A DNA stretch of 64,000 nt from Vitis vinifera (Eukaryota > Streptophyta > Magnoliopsida > Vitales > Vitaceae). The stretch covers positions 29,468,001 to 29,532,000 of the forward strand of contig NC_081818.1 in assembly GCF_030704535.1 (NCBI RefSeq). The letters are read 5' to 3'. The position numbers and the translations under genes are program-made. This document shows, piece after piece, positions 49,331 through 61,139 of this stretch (within the stretch, counting starts at the first letter, position 1; each line of letters begins with the position of its first letter). The notes beneath the pieces are model-generated. The model made no database searches and was not told the DNA's origin. It was given only the letters and a program-made list of their open reading frames with translations.

Positions 49331-51856
49331 GAGGCTTAAACATCTGAGTCTGTATTGCCTGCATCATGGTTTCGCCCTTGTGAGATTAATGACTCATTTA
49401 ATTATGGGTGGGAATGAAAGTCCAAAAGAACCTGTTTAAAGTTTGAGATTGAACTACTCTTACGTACTATTCTTTTTTAAATTCAACTAAAAATTGCCTT
49501 ACGTGATTGCAATTTTATTCCACTGGTTGAACACTTGGTTCTGTTTGAATAAATGGCTTTCTAATCCATAGAAGTGTTCAGTGATATCGTAAAACTGGAA
49601 GAGTACTCGGTTTTTTTACTTTTTACAAGAAACGTAACGGTCTATTTTTTTTTTGCATGAGATAGAGTTCAAATGGATTAATGTTCGTGAGAGATCATCA
49701 TCCAGTTTCTACCTCTCAACAAACTCTAATTTGCTCCTATTAAGAATTAGTCATCCATTTCAGACAAATAAAGAACCGGCACGGTATCATTCCTTTTGCC
49801 GAACTCTGCAGCCATCATTATCCTCTATCTAGTCCAGCCCAAAAGAAATACCAATCATATTCATATATAACAAGGGAATACAAGTAAAGGGTAAGAAACC
49901 TGGGCTTGATGACTGAAATTTTAGTCCCGCAACACTTGGAGATTGCTTATATATATAGTTCGACATATTCTTTTAGAACCTTGCTCTTTATTATTAAATT
50001 AGCCAAGGAAGGCAAACCTATCCACTGGGAAATAATCAATGGAAGATCATGGTAGGGAGATTGTGATGTATACTTCTACTTCTGGTGGTAAGGGAAGCAA
50101 AATGTTGTTTGTTCCAGATCGCACAAACCGGCTACATGAAAGTAAAATTAGAGGGGAAAAATGAATTTGCTAGTCCATTCCATACTGAATGCTCTTTTGT
50201 ATGTTTCGTCTCTCTTTTGACAATTGGCATTTGATCTAAATCCTGAGCTACTTCTTCAACGAAGAATTTCTAATTTGTTACTATACAAGTCCAAATGCAA
50301 GCATCTTTAAAGTTACTTCCCTTCCCCCCCAAAAACACCTAGTTACCCAAAATAAATAGGAGTCTAGAGGACTTCGGGCAAAATGCTACAGCTTTAGGAA
50401 AAATAGTACAATAACAAGGTTGATCAGCACCAGTGTCATGGTTACAGCTACTGTCACTTTCCATGAAAGGATGCACATTGCCCTACATCCTCCACTGGTT
50501 TCAATTTTTCTGTCTCATCTTGTCTGTAGTTGCATTCCTTATGTTCAATGTGTCAGCTGCACATGAAAATTTGAGCAGTGCATCTGGTTTATTTTTCTCC
50601 AGCATCACACTTCCAGTCTTCACACCTCTGTAAATTTAGATTGGTATTCATTTATTACACTTTGAACAACTGTAGCAAATTTGCAGGGTATTAAGTTACA
50701 CATGAAAGAAATGGAAGATGAAAGGAAAGACCAAGATGCCATTCGACAATAGGTTCATTTTTTTCCAATTTATCATCACATGACTGCATGTAAAAAAGAA
50801 GAAGAAGAAGAGACTGGTCTTTGTGCCTGGGAATCTCAATCCTGATGCATGGGAATTTAAGGAGGCCTTTTTCTTAAGGAAGTTCTAGCAACCAGAGGGA
50901 AAGAGATGGCAGAAGGAAACGGTGAAGAAGATGAGGCAGTCACAGGACAGAACACAAACCAAAGAATCCACTCAAAGAAACACAATTTCTAAAGAGGACA
51001 TTCTTCCTTTCCTTCCTTTTATTTTTGATAGAAATTTTTCTAGAGGAACCCACACCTAAGGAAAGGAATAAAGGTAGGAGAATCTAGCAACACAAAGAGC
51101 AAGTAGAAAATGAAGCTAGAGCATATACCAAGATTGAATTGTTACATATAGAAAAGCTGTGAGAATCTCAAAAATAGAAAAAAAGTCAATGATATTTAAC
51201 AAAATGATATAGAAGTAAGGTTTGACATCAAAACACCCATGATATCCAATAATATTGTTGAAATAGATTTTTTGGTTCTTAGGACTAAGATTTTACTAGG
51301 GAGTTTCTTTAAATAGTTCAAAAGGACTTGATAAGAAGATCTGTAGCTAGTTTGTGTTAATGGTGCTGTTGGTTCTAGCGATTTTCTACCTTCCAAAGGA
51401 AAAAAGAAGCATACTAATGCTACAGATACATGACTTTTCCCAATCTACCATCAGCTCTTGATACCAAATTATATGAGTGTAGAAAGGATTAATGCTATTC
51501 AACATCGCCCAACAGACTTGTAGCATAAATGACCGCAACTTTGTGAAGAATTATATTGTTTATTATATTGTCTGATGTAGAAGCAAACAGGCCAAACAAT
51601 TTAGCAAATAAAGCATTTTCCTACTGAAAAAAAATTGACTACAAGATGGCTTCATCCTTGAAGCATTGTGAAAGAAGAGTATAAGTACTGATGGATATCA
51701 GACCCATGGGGAATCAGGTAAGGTAAAATCATCTATTTTCTTTTCTTATTTAGTAGATTGTTTGCACAGTTGATTGATCTGTAGTTTTTTACATTTGCAG
51801 AGTTTCTGGGAGACTATGTAGATGGTTTTCCATGTATATGTAGTGTCATTTTGTAA

Positions 51857-51898
51857 TGATTGTATTACAATCATCTCTGATTGTATTACAATCATCTC
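51857..51898. repeat. 21-bp tandem pair with an internal palindrome
   Basis: TGATTGTATTACAATCATCTC is repeated twice in perfect tandem. Each unit contains TGATTGTATTACAATCA, an imperfect palindrome that could form small hairpins. No function is implied. Confidence 0.85.
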
Positions 51899-52302
51899 TG
51901 ATTGATTAAGTTGTTAAATCTGAGAATCTAGATGTAAAAAAAAAATAATAATAAAAAAAAAAATCAGGATACAAATTGCTTACAATACCTATTCACCCTC
52001 CCTTTAGGTAGTTCTATAGTTATATAATACATCATGGAGCTCCACGTTATGCATGTGCCGTGTAAAAATTCATATGGATTACTGTGCAAAAATGTGGGGG
52101 GTTAAAAGAGAACATATGTAAATCATTGGGCTTGTTTCTCTGCCTATGGCTTTCAATAACTTTGAAAAAGGCTACTCTAGCATAGAGATGGAAGATTCAT
52201 AGCATGGCAGTATAAGAACAGAGAAATAATGGTAACTTGAGAAGTAGTAGTGCCAAAATACAAGATAGGACGCTGTAGAAGAACAAGTACCTGGCAATAA
52301 TT

Positions 52303-55300
52303 TTATGCTGCTACCTTTTCTGAATGCTCATGCTGAGGAAACTTCTCATGCTCAGGAGACTTCTCATGCCTTCTCCTGCAAAGCAGAAAGATGGTGTTGT
52401 TATTTAGGATATGTAAGAAGACAAAGTATCAATGTGGATTGGTAGAAAAGCATTATGGGCATTAAGGGGAGGAGTTGACATCCCTGTTATAGAAGTCAAA
52501 GAAGATGTTTAAAAGTTCTGCTATACTCAGATGATTTATTATATTTCAATAGGTTCAAAGAAATGATCTGATCACTTTGTGGACATTTCAGATGGGAAGA
52601 TTTGAAAAGAAAAGCAGAAGCTAATTTGGCTAGCTGCTATAGCACTCAAAACAGAGTATGAACTGCTTCCCAACCCCCAGGCCACCAAGCCACAGAAATT
52701 GTCATCAGAATCACTAGGGTCCTAACAATATCTGCTGTCATCACACATTCTTGACCAATATCACCATTTTCAGGGCAAATGTTTCCCAAAGGTATCCCTA
52801 GTGTATTAAGAAATCTTTTATTTTGGTTAAACAATTCAATACCGCAACTGCAACCAGCCTAACACTGCCAGCAGCATGGATAAAACCATTGGGAACCACC
52901 ACAACCACCTCTGCACCATCCATCAGCACCCAATACCACCTCTTCACCAATCCCCACCATGGCATCCCTGCTAGTCCACTACTTTGCCCTATCAATGTGT
53001 GCAACAACAATGACAGCTTTTACAACAGTCGTTACTGCATTCTTAGAAAGTATTGGCTGTGCCCACTGGATTAGTTAGGAGAAAAAAACCTTGAAATAGT
53101 GGATTACATAATTAGGCAGAAGTAGCAGAAAATTAAATCAATAATAACCAGTTATAGCTACTAGATGCTAGAGTGCTCATTCTGAGAAAGTTATTACTTC
53201 AAGAAGAAATCAAGGATTCAACAAACTTACTCGTCAAATAATTTTACGAGTGACCTTGGCCTCTCATAACCATCTTCCTTCTGTTGAGGCTTTGGCTTCC
53301 CTGCCTGCCTTGATTCTGGTTTCCAGCAAGCTTTACTGAGAGACTGGCCCAGTAAATCAGCAATCCCCGTTGCCATTGTCTCAGCCTTCTTTACATATGG
53401 AAATGTTTCCTCCGTGAAGTGGTGTGACAACCATAGATACATTGACAGCACTTGATGCTTAGTCTCAAGATCCAAGAGCTCTGAATCATTGCGAGCAGAA
53501 CCCTTGGGCATGCCCATTGCAATATTAACAGGGAGATTTTGACTGTAAGATGAAGCAAACCTCAGAAGATGGTACATTGCTTTTGGATCTCTAATATTAA
53601 CTGGCGCAAAGCAAAAGTTGAAACGATCTTCTAGAGATAGTCCCTGAACTTTCTGCAACATATTTGCAACCTTCTTTATATGATCATGTCGACACAAGAA
53701 GTAAGATCCATCTAATTGGCAATTTTCACTGAACTTTTCTAGTAGATGCGAGAGAGTGACATCTGGGAGCTGCCCTGCAAATAACTCAACCTGCTCAAAG
53801 AAAGGAAAGAGACCCACTTTCTTAATGTCATCAAAAGGTTGCTTCAAACACTCGATCAAGTAATCCAAATCATCCAAATGCAAGGTGGTAGTGAGTCCAT
53901 CAGGATATCGACTCCCCCTCCGACCAGCTCTTCCAGCAATCTGCTTCACCTGTGTAGCTGGAACTGGAACAATCTTGTCCCCATTGTACTTAGAAAGGCT
54001 ATAGAAAACAACCCTTCTGATATTAAGATTCAAACCCATCCCCACTGCATCACTCGCAACCAAGACGTCATATTCATTATCTGGATCATTGAACAGGCTA
54101 GCTTGCTGTCTACGAGTCTCTGGAGGCAAGGCACCATAAATAACACAACAGCGATGGTTGGTGTGTTTCTCAATTGCCAATTTCACTTCAAATATCTCCC
54201 TCCTTGAGAAAGCAACAACACAATCTCCAGATCGAACATTTTGAAGTTCCCCCAACAGGGTCTTGGCCTCAACCACCAATGGCTTGAACCTCTCATAATG
54301 TTGTTCAAACAACTCATCACCAGTTTCTGAGCATATTTTTCGAACAACATTCAGAACACTCGGATCACCACACAAATGTATCTCATCAGCCTTCAATCCG
54401 AGCAAGGCCCGCGTCCACGCATACCCTCTGCAAGGGTCTGACATCATCTGAATTTCATCAATAACAGCCACATCATATATATCATCAGTAGACACCATTT
54501 CCACAGTACATGAAGTATGGTTTGAAAATGGGACGTTTTTCTTTTCTTGACCTGTGTGAAGGCTACAATAGATCCCAAGGGCATTCACCTTATCGAAAAC
54601 TTCCATAGCCAATAACCTAAGAGGGCTACAATAGATACCCTTCTTTGCTTCCATATATCTTTGCAAAGCATTGTATGTCTTACCACTATTCGTTGGACCA
54701 CAATGATAGATGATCTTCCGCTTCATCGCCCGGGCAAATGGGAACCAAGTATGAGGTTTGGTGAGGTCTGCTGACTTGATCATACTCCTGAATCGCTTAA
54801 TCTCATCAGGAAACTCTTCCAAACAAAATTCAACAAATATGGGAAAGAGGAACTTAACAGCAGCATCACCTGGACCAAGTGAGGCCAGGTACTTGGCTAC
54901 ATCAGCAGTACATTTCTTACTCATAAAACTTCGGAACTTGCTTGCTGCGGTGGGGAAGAATGACATTCCAATGTATATAGCCAGAGCCTGATTGGCAGCC
55001 CAACCTGACTTGCGGAAATGATGTAAAATCTCAGATACCATCTCCCAATCCGACTTTGTTGGCTTTGCAGACGTCTGAGAATCACAAAGCTCCCGGTATA
55101 ATTCTGCAGGATCCCGATATGCGACGTGCTCATAACCTACACTCTCCCCAGAGCCCACATCATCAGAACTGTTCCCAGATTCAACCATGGATGAATCACA
55201 ATTACTCTTGCCCTCATCTCCATTTTCAACCATTGTTGAATCAGAGATACTACTAACATCGTCCCCATCCTCAATTGTCAAACCAGGGACAGTATTCTCA

Positions 55301-55578
55301 TCTCCATCACCATCTTCCCTCATTGATGAGAAGTGTCTCGCCCCAATAGAATTGCGAAAATCCCTTAAATTCGGACTTCCTGAGGCTGATTGAAGATGAA
55401 CCAGGTTCATCAAACTTGTAAAAAATGCGGGTTTTGACAAATCAAAAGCGGAGGCAGTTGGGTTTCTCCATTCTCCAAACGAATGGATGCAGCGCTTCGA
55501 TGGAAAAACCCTAAACCGAGAAACATCGTGTTTGGATGAACGTATTCTAGATAGAAGTGCTGCTGGGCCTCTTGCCAT
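52303..55578 (-). CDS. SUV3L: SUV3-type mitochondrial ATP-dependent RNA helicase (DExH family)
   Basis: Two exons on the minus strand: 53231-55578 and 52303-52375; 806 residues. SUV3 helicases unwind RNA for degradation in mitochondria. The N-terminus ([17 protein letters not shown], Arg/Ser-rich, no acidic residues before Asp18) looks like a mitochondrial presequence. Walker A is GPTNSGKT (294-301), motif II is DEIQ (374-377), and motif VI is [10 protein letters not shown] (about 546-555). The SUV3 C-terminal region with [13 protein letters not shown] follows. An acidic, Ser-rich spacer with two MVE(N/S)G repeats (about residues 100-150) separates the presequence from the conserved part. The last 23 residues ([12 protein letters not shown]...) come from the second exon; without splicing the frame stops at once after the same Glu. 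It is divergently arranged with the Deg protease gene. I recall the same neighbours in Arabidopsis (At5g39840 and At5g39830). Confidence 0.92.
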
Positions 55579-56008
55579 TGAACACCCACATCCAATTTCA
55601 ACACAATTTCCGGCAATGCATGAACTAATTCATGACAGCAAAGAAGAAATTAATTATAGAATAATTAGAACCCACACCTGACTGAATGAGGGAGAAAGCA
55701 GAGAGAAAATGAAGGGAAAGGGGTGGTCAGGGTTAAGACTCTAAAACCCTAAACCCTCTTTGAGGTTTGTTAGCTAGGGGCAACTCGTTGTTGATTCGTT
55801 GAGTTTGAGGGACATGACTCGGGACTCAGGAAAACCCTGAGCCCAATAGACCTAGTACCTACTATTCAGGCCTGAGAAGAGAGTAGAAGCCCAGCCCAGC
55901 CCAATCCTAATCCTAATCCTATCCCTATCCATTTTTCCTGTATAACAGTTCTCCTCAAGAACCCTAATTTCTTACCATTTTTTTTTTTCAGACCAAAAAG
56001 GAAAAAAA
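55579..56008. promoter_or_regulatory. Bidirectional promoter region of the SUV3-like and Deg-like genes
   Basis: Only 430 bp separate the two start codons. Within it is a double telo-box, AAACCCTAAACCCT (55744-55757), a motif frequent in plant housekeeping and organelle-biogenesis promoters, and a CCTAAT-type hexamer run (about 55909-55931). No strong TATA box is seen, as is common for such promoters. Shared regulation of both genes is an inference from the arrangement. Confidence 0.6.
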
Positions 56009-59000
56009 ATGCAAATACTAGCTTGCAGTTTGCCTCTACAGTCTCACAGAATTATGGGTAGGCGTGAAGTCTGTTTTGATGGCATTTCCAACGCCTGTTC
56101 TCCCACTGCTTGTCTCAACGACGCCGTTTCCTCTAACTCCATTCCCAGGTTCTGGCATTGCTGCTTCTCGTAGCATACAAACAAAAACACAAGTTCAATG
56201 CGATTCCTATTGTTGATTTGATGTTGCAAGAACCAAAAGAAAGTGGGTTATTAAGTTGATTTTATTGGGTTGCATAAGTCGGTTAATGAGACTGTATCAT
56301 GCTGATTTCAGATGTTAATGATTCTTATACTCTTTTTATGATGTTGATATTAACAAATAAAGTGCAGTTTAGGGAAGAAATAGGTATATCATACTGCTCA
56401 TAAGGCCATTTTTCAATATTTTCTTTATATTCTAGAAGACAACACTTCTTCCACCTGCCCACGCAAGGGGTTGTAGTGTAAGTGTACTTGTTTCAGTTGT
56501 TTGGGTATGATTGTATTATAATTAAGAGACATGTGGATTGTGAACTGAATCATTCATTTTTTCAAACAATTCCAGATCATAAGAAAAGGAAAAGATTGAT
56601 TTTTTATATTTTTTTTAATTATCATTCATCTTTGAGGCTAATATGCCATTTTGTATATTTTGGACTACGTGGGAAAATAATATTTAAAGGTGTGGAGTAG
56701 TCCAGCTTGGTGGTGAAAGTCATGCTTCTAAAGGCCTTTTATTCTTGTGATCTAATGAGGGAATGGGTTTAGCTAATCTGTCGTTTCTGGATTTTGTGGA
56801 CGGTTTCTATAGGTTAGCTTGGCAAAGGTCTAGGGTCTTTCGTTTGTGTGCAGATTGTATACATTGTGTACTACTATTCATCTTTAAGGCTATGTATGTA
56901 ATTGATATTAGTTATTGTATTGTCTAGAGGTGTATATTCTATCTTTGTCCATGATGTTATCATTGTGATTTTAGTGTGCTTTTTTTTTTTTTTTTCTAGA
57001 TTTTGTTTCAGGTGTATTGATATTTAATCCAATTGATGTTTTAGACCTGTTGACGATCAGACCAAGGATTTGGGTGTTGTAATACGCAAGAACATTCCTC
57101 TCACAACAAGGCGGACGTTGTTTGCAAGTTTACTTATGTATTCGTGGTATCATCCTTCAAGGTACTTATCAGGTTCGCACACGGTTTGGCTTGATTTCCC
57201 TTCAGACCAATTTAAATTTTGTATTAGGCTAGTTGTATGATTTAATTGTCTTGAATATTCCTTAAGCTGTTTGATTCTCTGGAAATCAGTTAAATGAGTC
57301 ACATTGGCACATTAGTTAGTCTCTGATTAAAGCAACTTCATGTAAATGGCCTGTAGCTTGGGTTTATGGCCAATGTTGATCAATGTGGGGTTTTTCTTAT
57401 TGATTTATTTTCCAACTTGTCAGTTTGAATTAGAAGTTTAAGTGTTTTAGAAGAAAACCTCAATCTTGGTGAAGAACTCATCAAAGTTTTATGGGACTGA
57501 GCCAGAAAGCAAATGTTGTTCTATTTTTCAGAAAGGAAAAGAGAGAATCAATAGAAATCTTTTCTTCGCTCTGTTGCTATTCAGCCAAGGGATGCATGCC
57601 TGCCTTAATGGTCATGTCTATTTGAACCCACAGTTATTTCCCTTGATTAAGCCTGTACAGACACAGAAAAAGGATAAGCTTTTGGTCATATTGAAGAAGA
57701 AATGTAAGGCTTTGGTTTGGAGGATACCTACTTGTACAGCCATGTTATCTGTATAAGCTATATGTGGGTAATAGAGATAATATGGGTTAAACAATAAAAA
57801 GGGACATTTAGGCAGTTTTAATACAGTTGTTCTTTACCAATCAAAAGAAGAAGAAGAAGAAAAGGGGCCTTTAGGCAGTTTTAATACAATTATTCTTTAC
57901 CAATCAAGAAGAAGAAGAAAAACAATAAAAAGGGACATTAGCCTGTGGTTCTTGGTACCAACTGATATGCTATCCAGCAAAAAACATGTTTTCACTGTGT
58001 TAAATGCTGGCTCTGTTTGAACCCGCGAAGGTAGCCCAGGTGGTCAGGGCGAATACTGGGAAGTGTGGTCCCAGTAAGTGGCACATGGTTCTGGGTTAGA
58101 ATCCTGCCACTAATGGTACCCTGAATTTACCCTGTGCGGGTTGTTGTGGGACAGTCAGCATTCCGAGGTTTGGGTCCCTATTGAGAGTCCTAAGGGTTTG
58201 GCCATGGAAGGTTCCTCGGTTATAAAAAAAAAAAAAGAAAAAAAAAATGCTGGCTCTGTTTGATTGTGTTTAAAATCTTTTAAATAGTCTTTCATTCATT
58301 TGTACTGTCACCAGTTCCCCCTGCTGGTGAAGCATGCAGCTTCATATCTAGGGGTTGCTTCTAATCAGTGGTCTTGTTGGATGTACAGCACATGCTTTAG
58401 GAGATCCATCTGTGACAATTGAAGAAGTAACTCCCCCTGTTTCCCCTTCTGGGCCACTCTTCCCTACTGAGGTTTATGTTAAACTCCATAATTCAGATGT
58501 TCCTATTTTTATTTCATATTGTTCTTTAATAATGTTTGCACTTGGTACTCCTTTATGGGTTATGGAAGGTGAATTGATATGTGTTTAATTGACAGGAAAG
58601 AATTGTTCAACTCTTTGAAAGGAACACTTACTCTGTTGTCAACATTTTTGACGTAACATTGCGCCCTCAACTTAATGTAACAGGTGCAGTTGAGGTAATT
58701 CTATGATTTCTATCCCTTAAAACTTAAGAATAGTGCACCAGATTTCTTAATGTAACAGGTGTTGTTCAGGTAATTCTATTATTTCTATCCATTAAACTTA
58801 AGAAGAGTGAATCAGATTTCAGGCAGAGAAAAAAGTTTATAAACCAAGAAGCCTCACAAGTTCATGCATTTTTCTGCTTGCTCAAGCATTGTATGCTTCT
58901 GCTTCTTAATTTTTGCTCACTGTTATGACTTATTAGATAGTTTCAAAACAAATGATTCTTAAATGCATTTATCAGGTTCCTGAAGGAAATGGTTCTGGAG

Positions 59001-60065
59001 TAGTCTGGGATGAACAAGGACACATTGTGACAAATTATCATGGTAAGAACTATTAAAGGAGCCAAAGGCAATTTTATGTTGGTAGAGAAAAGATAATTCA
59101 TTGCTATCCTCCATATAATGGGTAGGTGCACTCAGCAATAACCTCTTTTGTTAAATGATGTTTTCATACGGAGACAGTTGTTTCATTGTGTAGAGAAATA
59201 GTAACCTGTACTTGATCAACATGACTTTTTCTACTAAGTACGTAAGTTTTCAAGGAATACCTCTAGTATGGTATCTGTTTGGACCTTCCTTACTGCTCTT
59301 TGGATATTGCTAAGTCTTGTTACTTTTGTTATTGATCAAGAAATTCATTTGGGCTATTCATGAGCCATCCTGTAAATCCTTTGGCATGTTTTGATTTTAG
59401 CCTTTCTCAGCCACCTTTGGACAGTTGGCTAATTTTCTGAAGTTCAGTTGTCAACCATGATGTGCTCTCATGGATATGGCATCATCAAAATGCAATTATT
59501 ATATTGATTTTGATTTGGTGATTATCATTCTAAGATTTCTTGATGGCTATAATTCTAAATTGACCGTTTATTTTATGCACAGTAATTGGTAATGCCCTTT
59601 CAAGAAATTCTAAGCCTGGGCAAGTTGTTGCACGAGTTAACATTCTTGCTTCAGATGGGTGAGTTTTATTGTTCTCAACTTATAGTGATAAATTAAACTA
59701 CATTGTTAAGTTGGTCTATCTTTGGCTATATAGGACATATGTTGTATCAGTTACTATTATTAAAGGGAAAAGTGTTTTGGGTGTCCACTCTTTTTCTATC
59801 TATAAAATGACTTAAATATTCTTACATTAATAATAAAGTAGTAATTACATGGATGTGTATCCACAAATAACCAGTTTTTACCTTTTAACTTATTCTGGAA
59901 GTTTCCATATATTACCACTCTCTATGCATGTAATGCTGTTTTCCATCTAATCAGGCTTGTTGCAGCCAGTTTTCTCATTGTATATATTCTTTTGATAGGG
60001 TACAAAAGAATTTTGAGGGCAAGTTGATTGGTGCAGATCGAACGAAAGATCTGGCTGTGTTGAAG
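56009..60065 (+). CDS. DEG8: Chloroplast Deg serine protease, DEG8-like (5' part; continues past the window)
   Basis: Seven exons are visible: 56009-56148, 57045-57172, 58389-58471, 58596-58694, 58976-59042, 59583-59658 and 59999-60065, all GT-AG and in frame. They give the first 220 residues. Deg5/Deg8 are thylakoid-lumen trypsin-like proteases that help remove damaged photosystem II D1 protein. The N-terminus is a transit peptide, and a twin-Arg plus hydrophobic stretch (TTRRTLFASLLMY) ahead of ALGDPSV suits lumen import. The protease domain shows NIFDVTLRPQLN, EGNGSGVVWD, TNYH with catalytic His172, and KDLAVLK with catalytic Asp215. The Ser and any PDZ domain are beyond 64000. The intron after 60065 is at least 3.9 kb and holds a LINE. 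DEG8 is preferred over DEG5 from remembered similarity and from the helicase neighbour. Confidence 0.88.
57809..57919 (+). mobile_element. 111-bp retro-insertion with (GAA)n tails and a 20-bp target-site duplication
   Basis: AAACAATAAAAAGGGACATT occurs at 57789-57808 and 57920-57939. The insert holds two tandem copies of TTAGGCAGTTTTAATACA plus TTCTTTACCAATCAA, each followed by (GAA)n. The ending TTTACCAATCAA is related to the 3' ends at 26580 and 27900. It lies in intron 2 of the Deg gene. Confidence 0.75.
58021..58244 (+). repeat. tRNA-derived SINE with a perfect 19-bp target-site duplication
   Basis: AAATGCTGGCTCTGTTTGA flanks the element at 58002-58020 and 58245-58263 without a mismatch. 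The head contains an A-box-like GTAGCCCAGGTGG and a B-box-like GGGTTAGAATCCTGCC, and the element ends in an A-rich tail. It is a different SINE family from the copies at 1.9 and 20 kb. It lies in intron 2 of the Deg gene in the sense direction. Confidence 0.88.
58671..58820 (+). repeat. 75-bp tandem duplication over the exon 4 splice donor of the Deg gene
   Basis: Copy 1 (58671-58745) and copy 2 (58746-58820) both begin CTTAATGTAACAGGTG and end CAGATTTC, with roughly 85 percent identity by eye. Copy 1 contains the end of exon 4 and its donor GAG|GTAATT. Copy 2 has a matching CAG|GTAATT at the equivalent place. Confidence 0.85.
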
Positions 60066-60282
60066 GTATGCCTTTTTGTTTTAAGCAGAAACAACAGCAA
60101 AACTCATTGTTGTTAACTAGCTGGGTGGTTTGTCTTATTAGTTATTTAAGTTATACATTTTTCTTCTTGTTTCTTTCTTTGTTTTTCTTTCCTTGATAGG
60201 TTCAAGTTATCCTTAATTGTCTTTGGTAATTTGCTTTTGACTGGTTTTGAACTACCAATTTTCTTAAAAGCTTAAGCTTATA

Positions 60283-60605
60283 GGCTATGTTTGGTTCCCG
60301 GAAAGTACTAAGGAAAGAAAAAAATGTTGAGAAAAATGGTTTTCTCATGTTTGGTTTCACCATAATTTTTTTAAAGAAAATTAAATATAATTAAAATTAG
60401 TTAGAAATTTATATATTTTAAAATTATTTAATTTTTATATAATCGAGGAAACTACGTGAAATGAGTTTAAAGAAACATATAAAAATAAGTTATTGATTTT
60501 GAATCTACTTTTTATTTTCTTTCATTTTTTCTTTCCTTTCACTTTTCCTCTCTATTTTCTTTCTCTTACATTTTCCCTCAAATTTTCCGAGAATCAAACA
60601 TAGCC
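60283..60605. mobile_element. MITE, 323 bp, with GGCTATGTTTGGTTC ends
   Basis: The left end is GGCTATGTTTGGTTC and the right end, inverted, is GGCTATGTTTGATTC. ATA flanks both sides (60280-60282 and 60606-60608). The element interrupts a dispersed repeat, a second copy of which continues at about 60745-60792 (GGATTTGGGTTCACA). It lies in the intron after exon 7 of the Deg gene. Confidence 0.75.
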
Positions 60606-61139
60606 ATAGGATTTGGGTTCACAGCGTATATCATACTCTCCAAGACCCACCCTCACATGTAACCTCTTTTTTTGGGCTTACACATGGGCTTAGTAATTTG
60701 GGAAATAAACATATGGTGGTGAGGTTCAAACGCATAACCTCCTAAAAGTTTAAGCTTGTAGGATTTGGGTTCACAATATCATACTCTCCAACATATTCTG
60801 TTTTTCCCTTCAGTAATTGCAATTTGAACAGTTCTCCATACCTTTTTTAATGATATTAACAGGCCATTAGACAACAACTGCTCCTCCTTACTGTCATCTC
60901 ATTTGTTCCCCAATCTTTGGTGTAAAATCCTCAGATAATCTAGTAAAATATATCTTTTGAAATATTCCATTTTCTATTTTGCTGTAACATAAGGACTCCA
61001 TTGCATTTATTTTGGAAATTCTGAGTCAGAATGATTTAACCAAACTTACTTGTTGGCATAAGCAGGGATGTTCAGTCAACCTACCTCTAAGGCCATGATC
61101 TTACCTTTGAAATAGTTGCAAGAGTGGAGTGTCAAAATG

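Larger units (their letters stand above)
48476..52302. other. Gene-free stretch between the ankyrin/CCCH gene and the SUV3-like gene
   Basis: The open frames here are short, without recognisable domains. The region holds the 3' UTR of the upstream gene, an 82-85 bp tandem array (49101-49330), a 21-bp tandem pair (51857-51898) and A-rich tracts. On the minus strand near 51453-51465 TGGTATCAAGAGC resembles the primer-binding site of LTR retrotransposons, but no LTR pair or polyprotein was seen. Confidence 0.5.

Noticed and set aside
51196-51640. Possible copia-type LTR remnant on the minus strand, with TGGTATCAAGAGC resembling a primer-binding site
   Set aside because: Only one 13-base similarity and a 66-codon frame; no LTR ends, second LTR or polyprotein motif were found.
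52798-53074. Open frames in the SUV3-like intron
   Set aside because: No similarity and no splice connection; GTT/ACC-rich low-complexity sequence.
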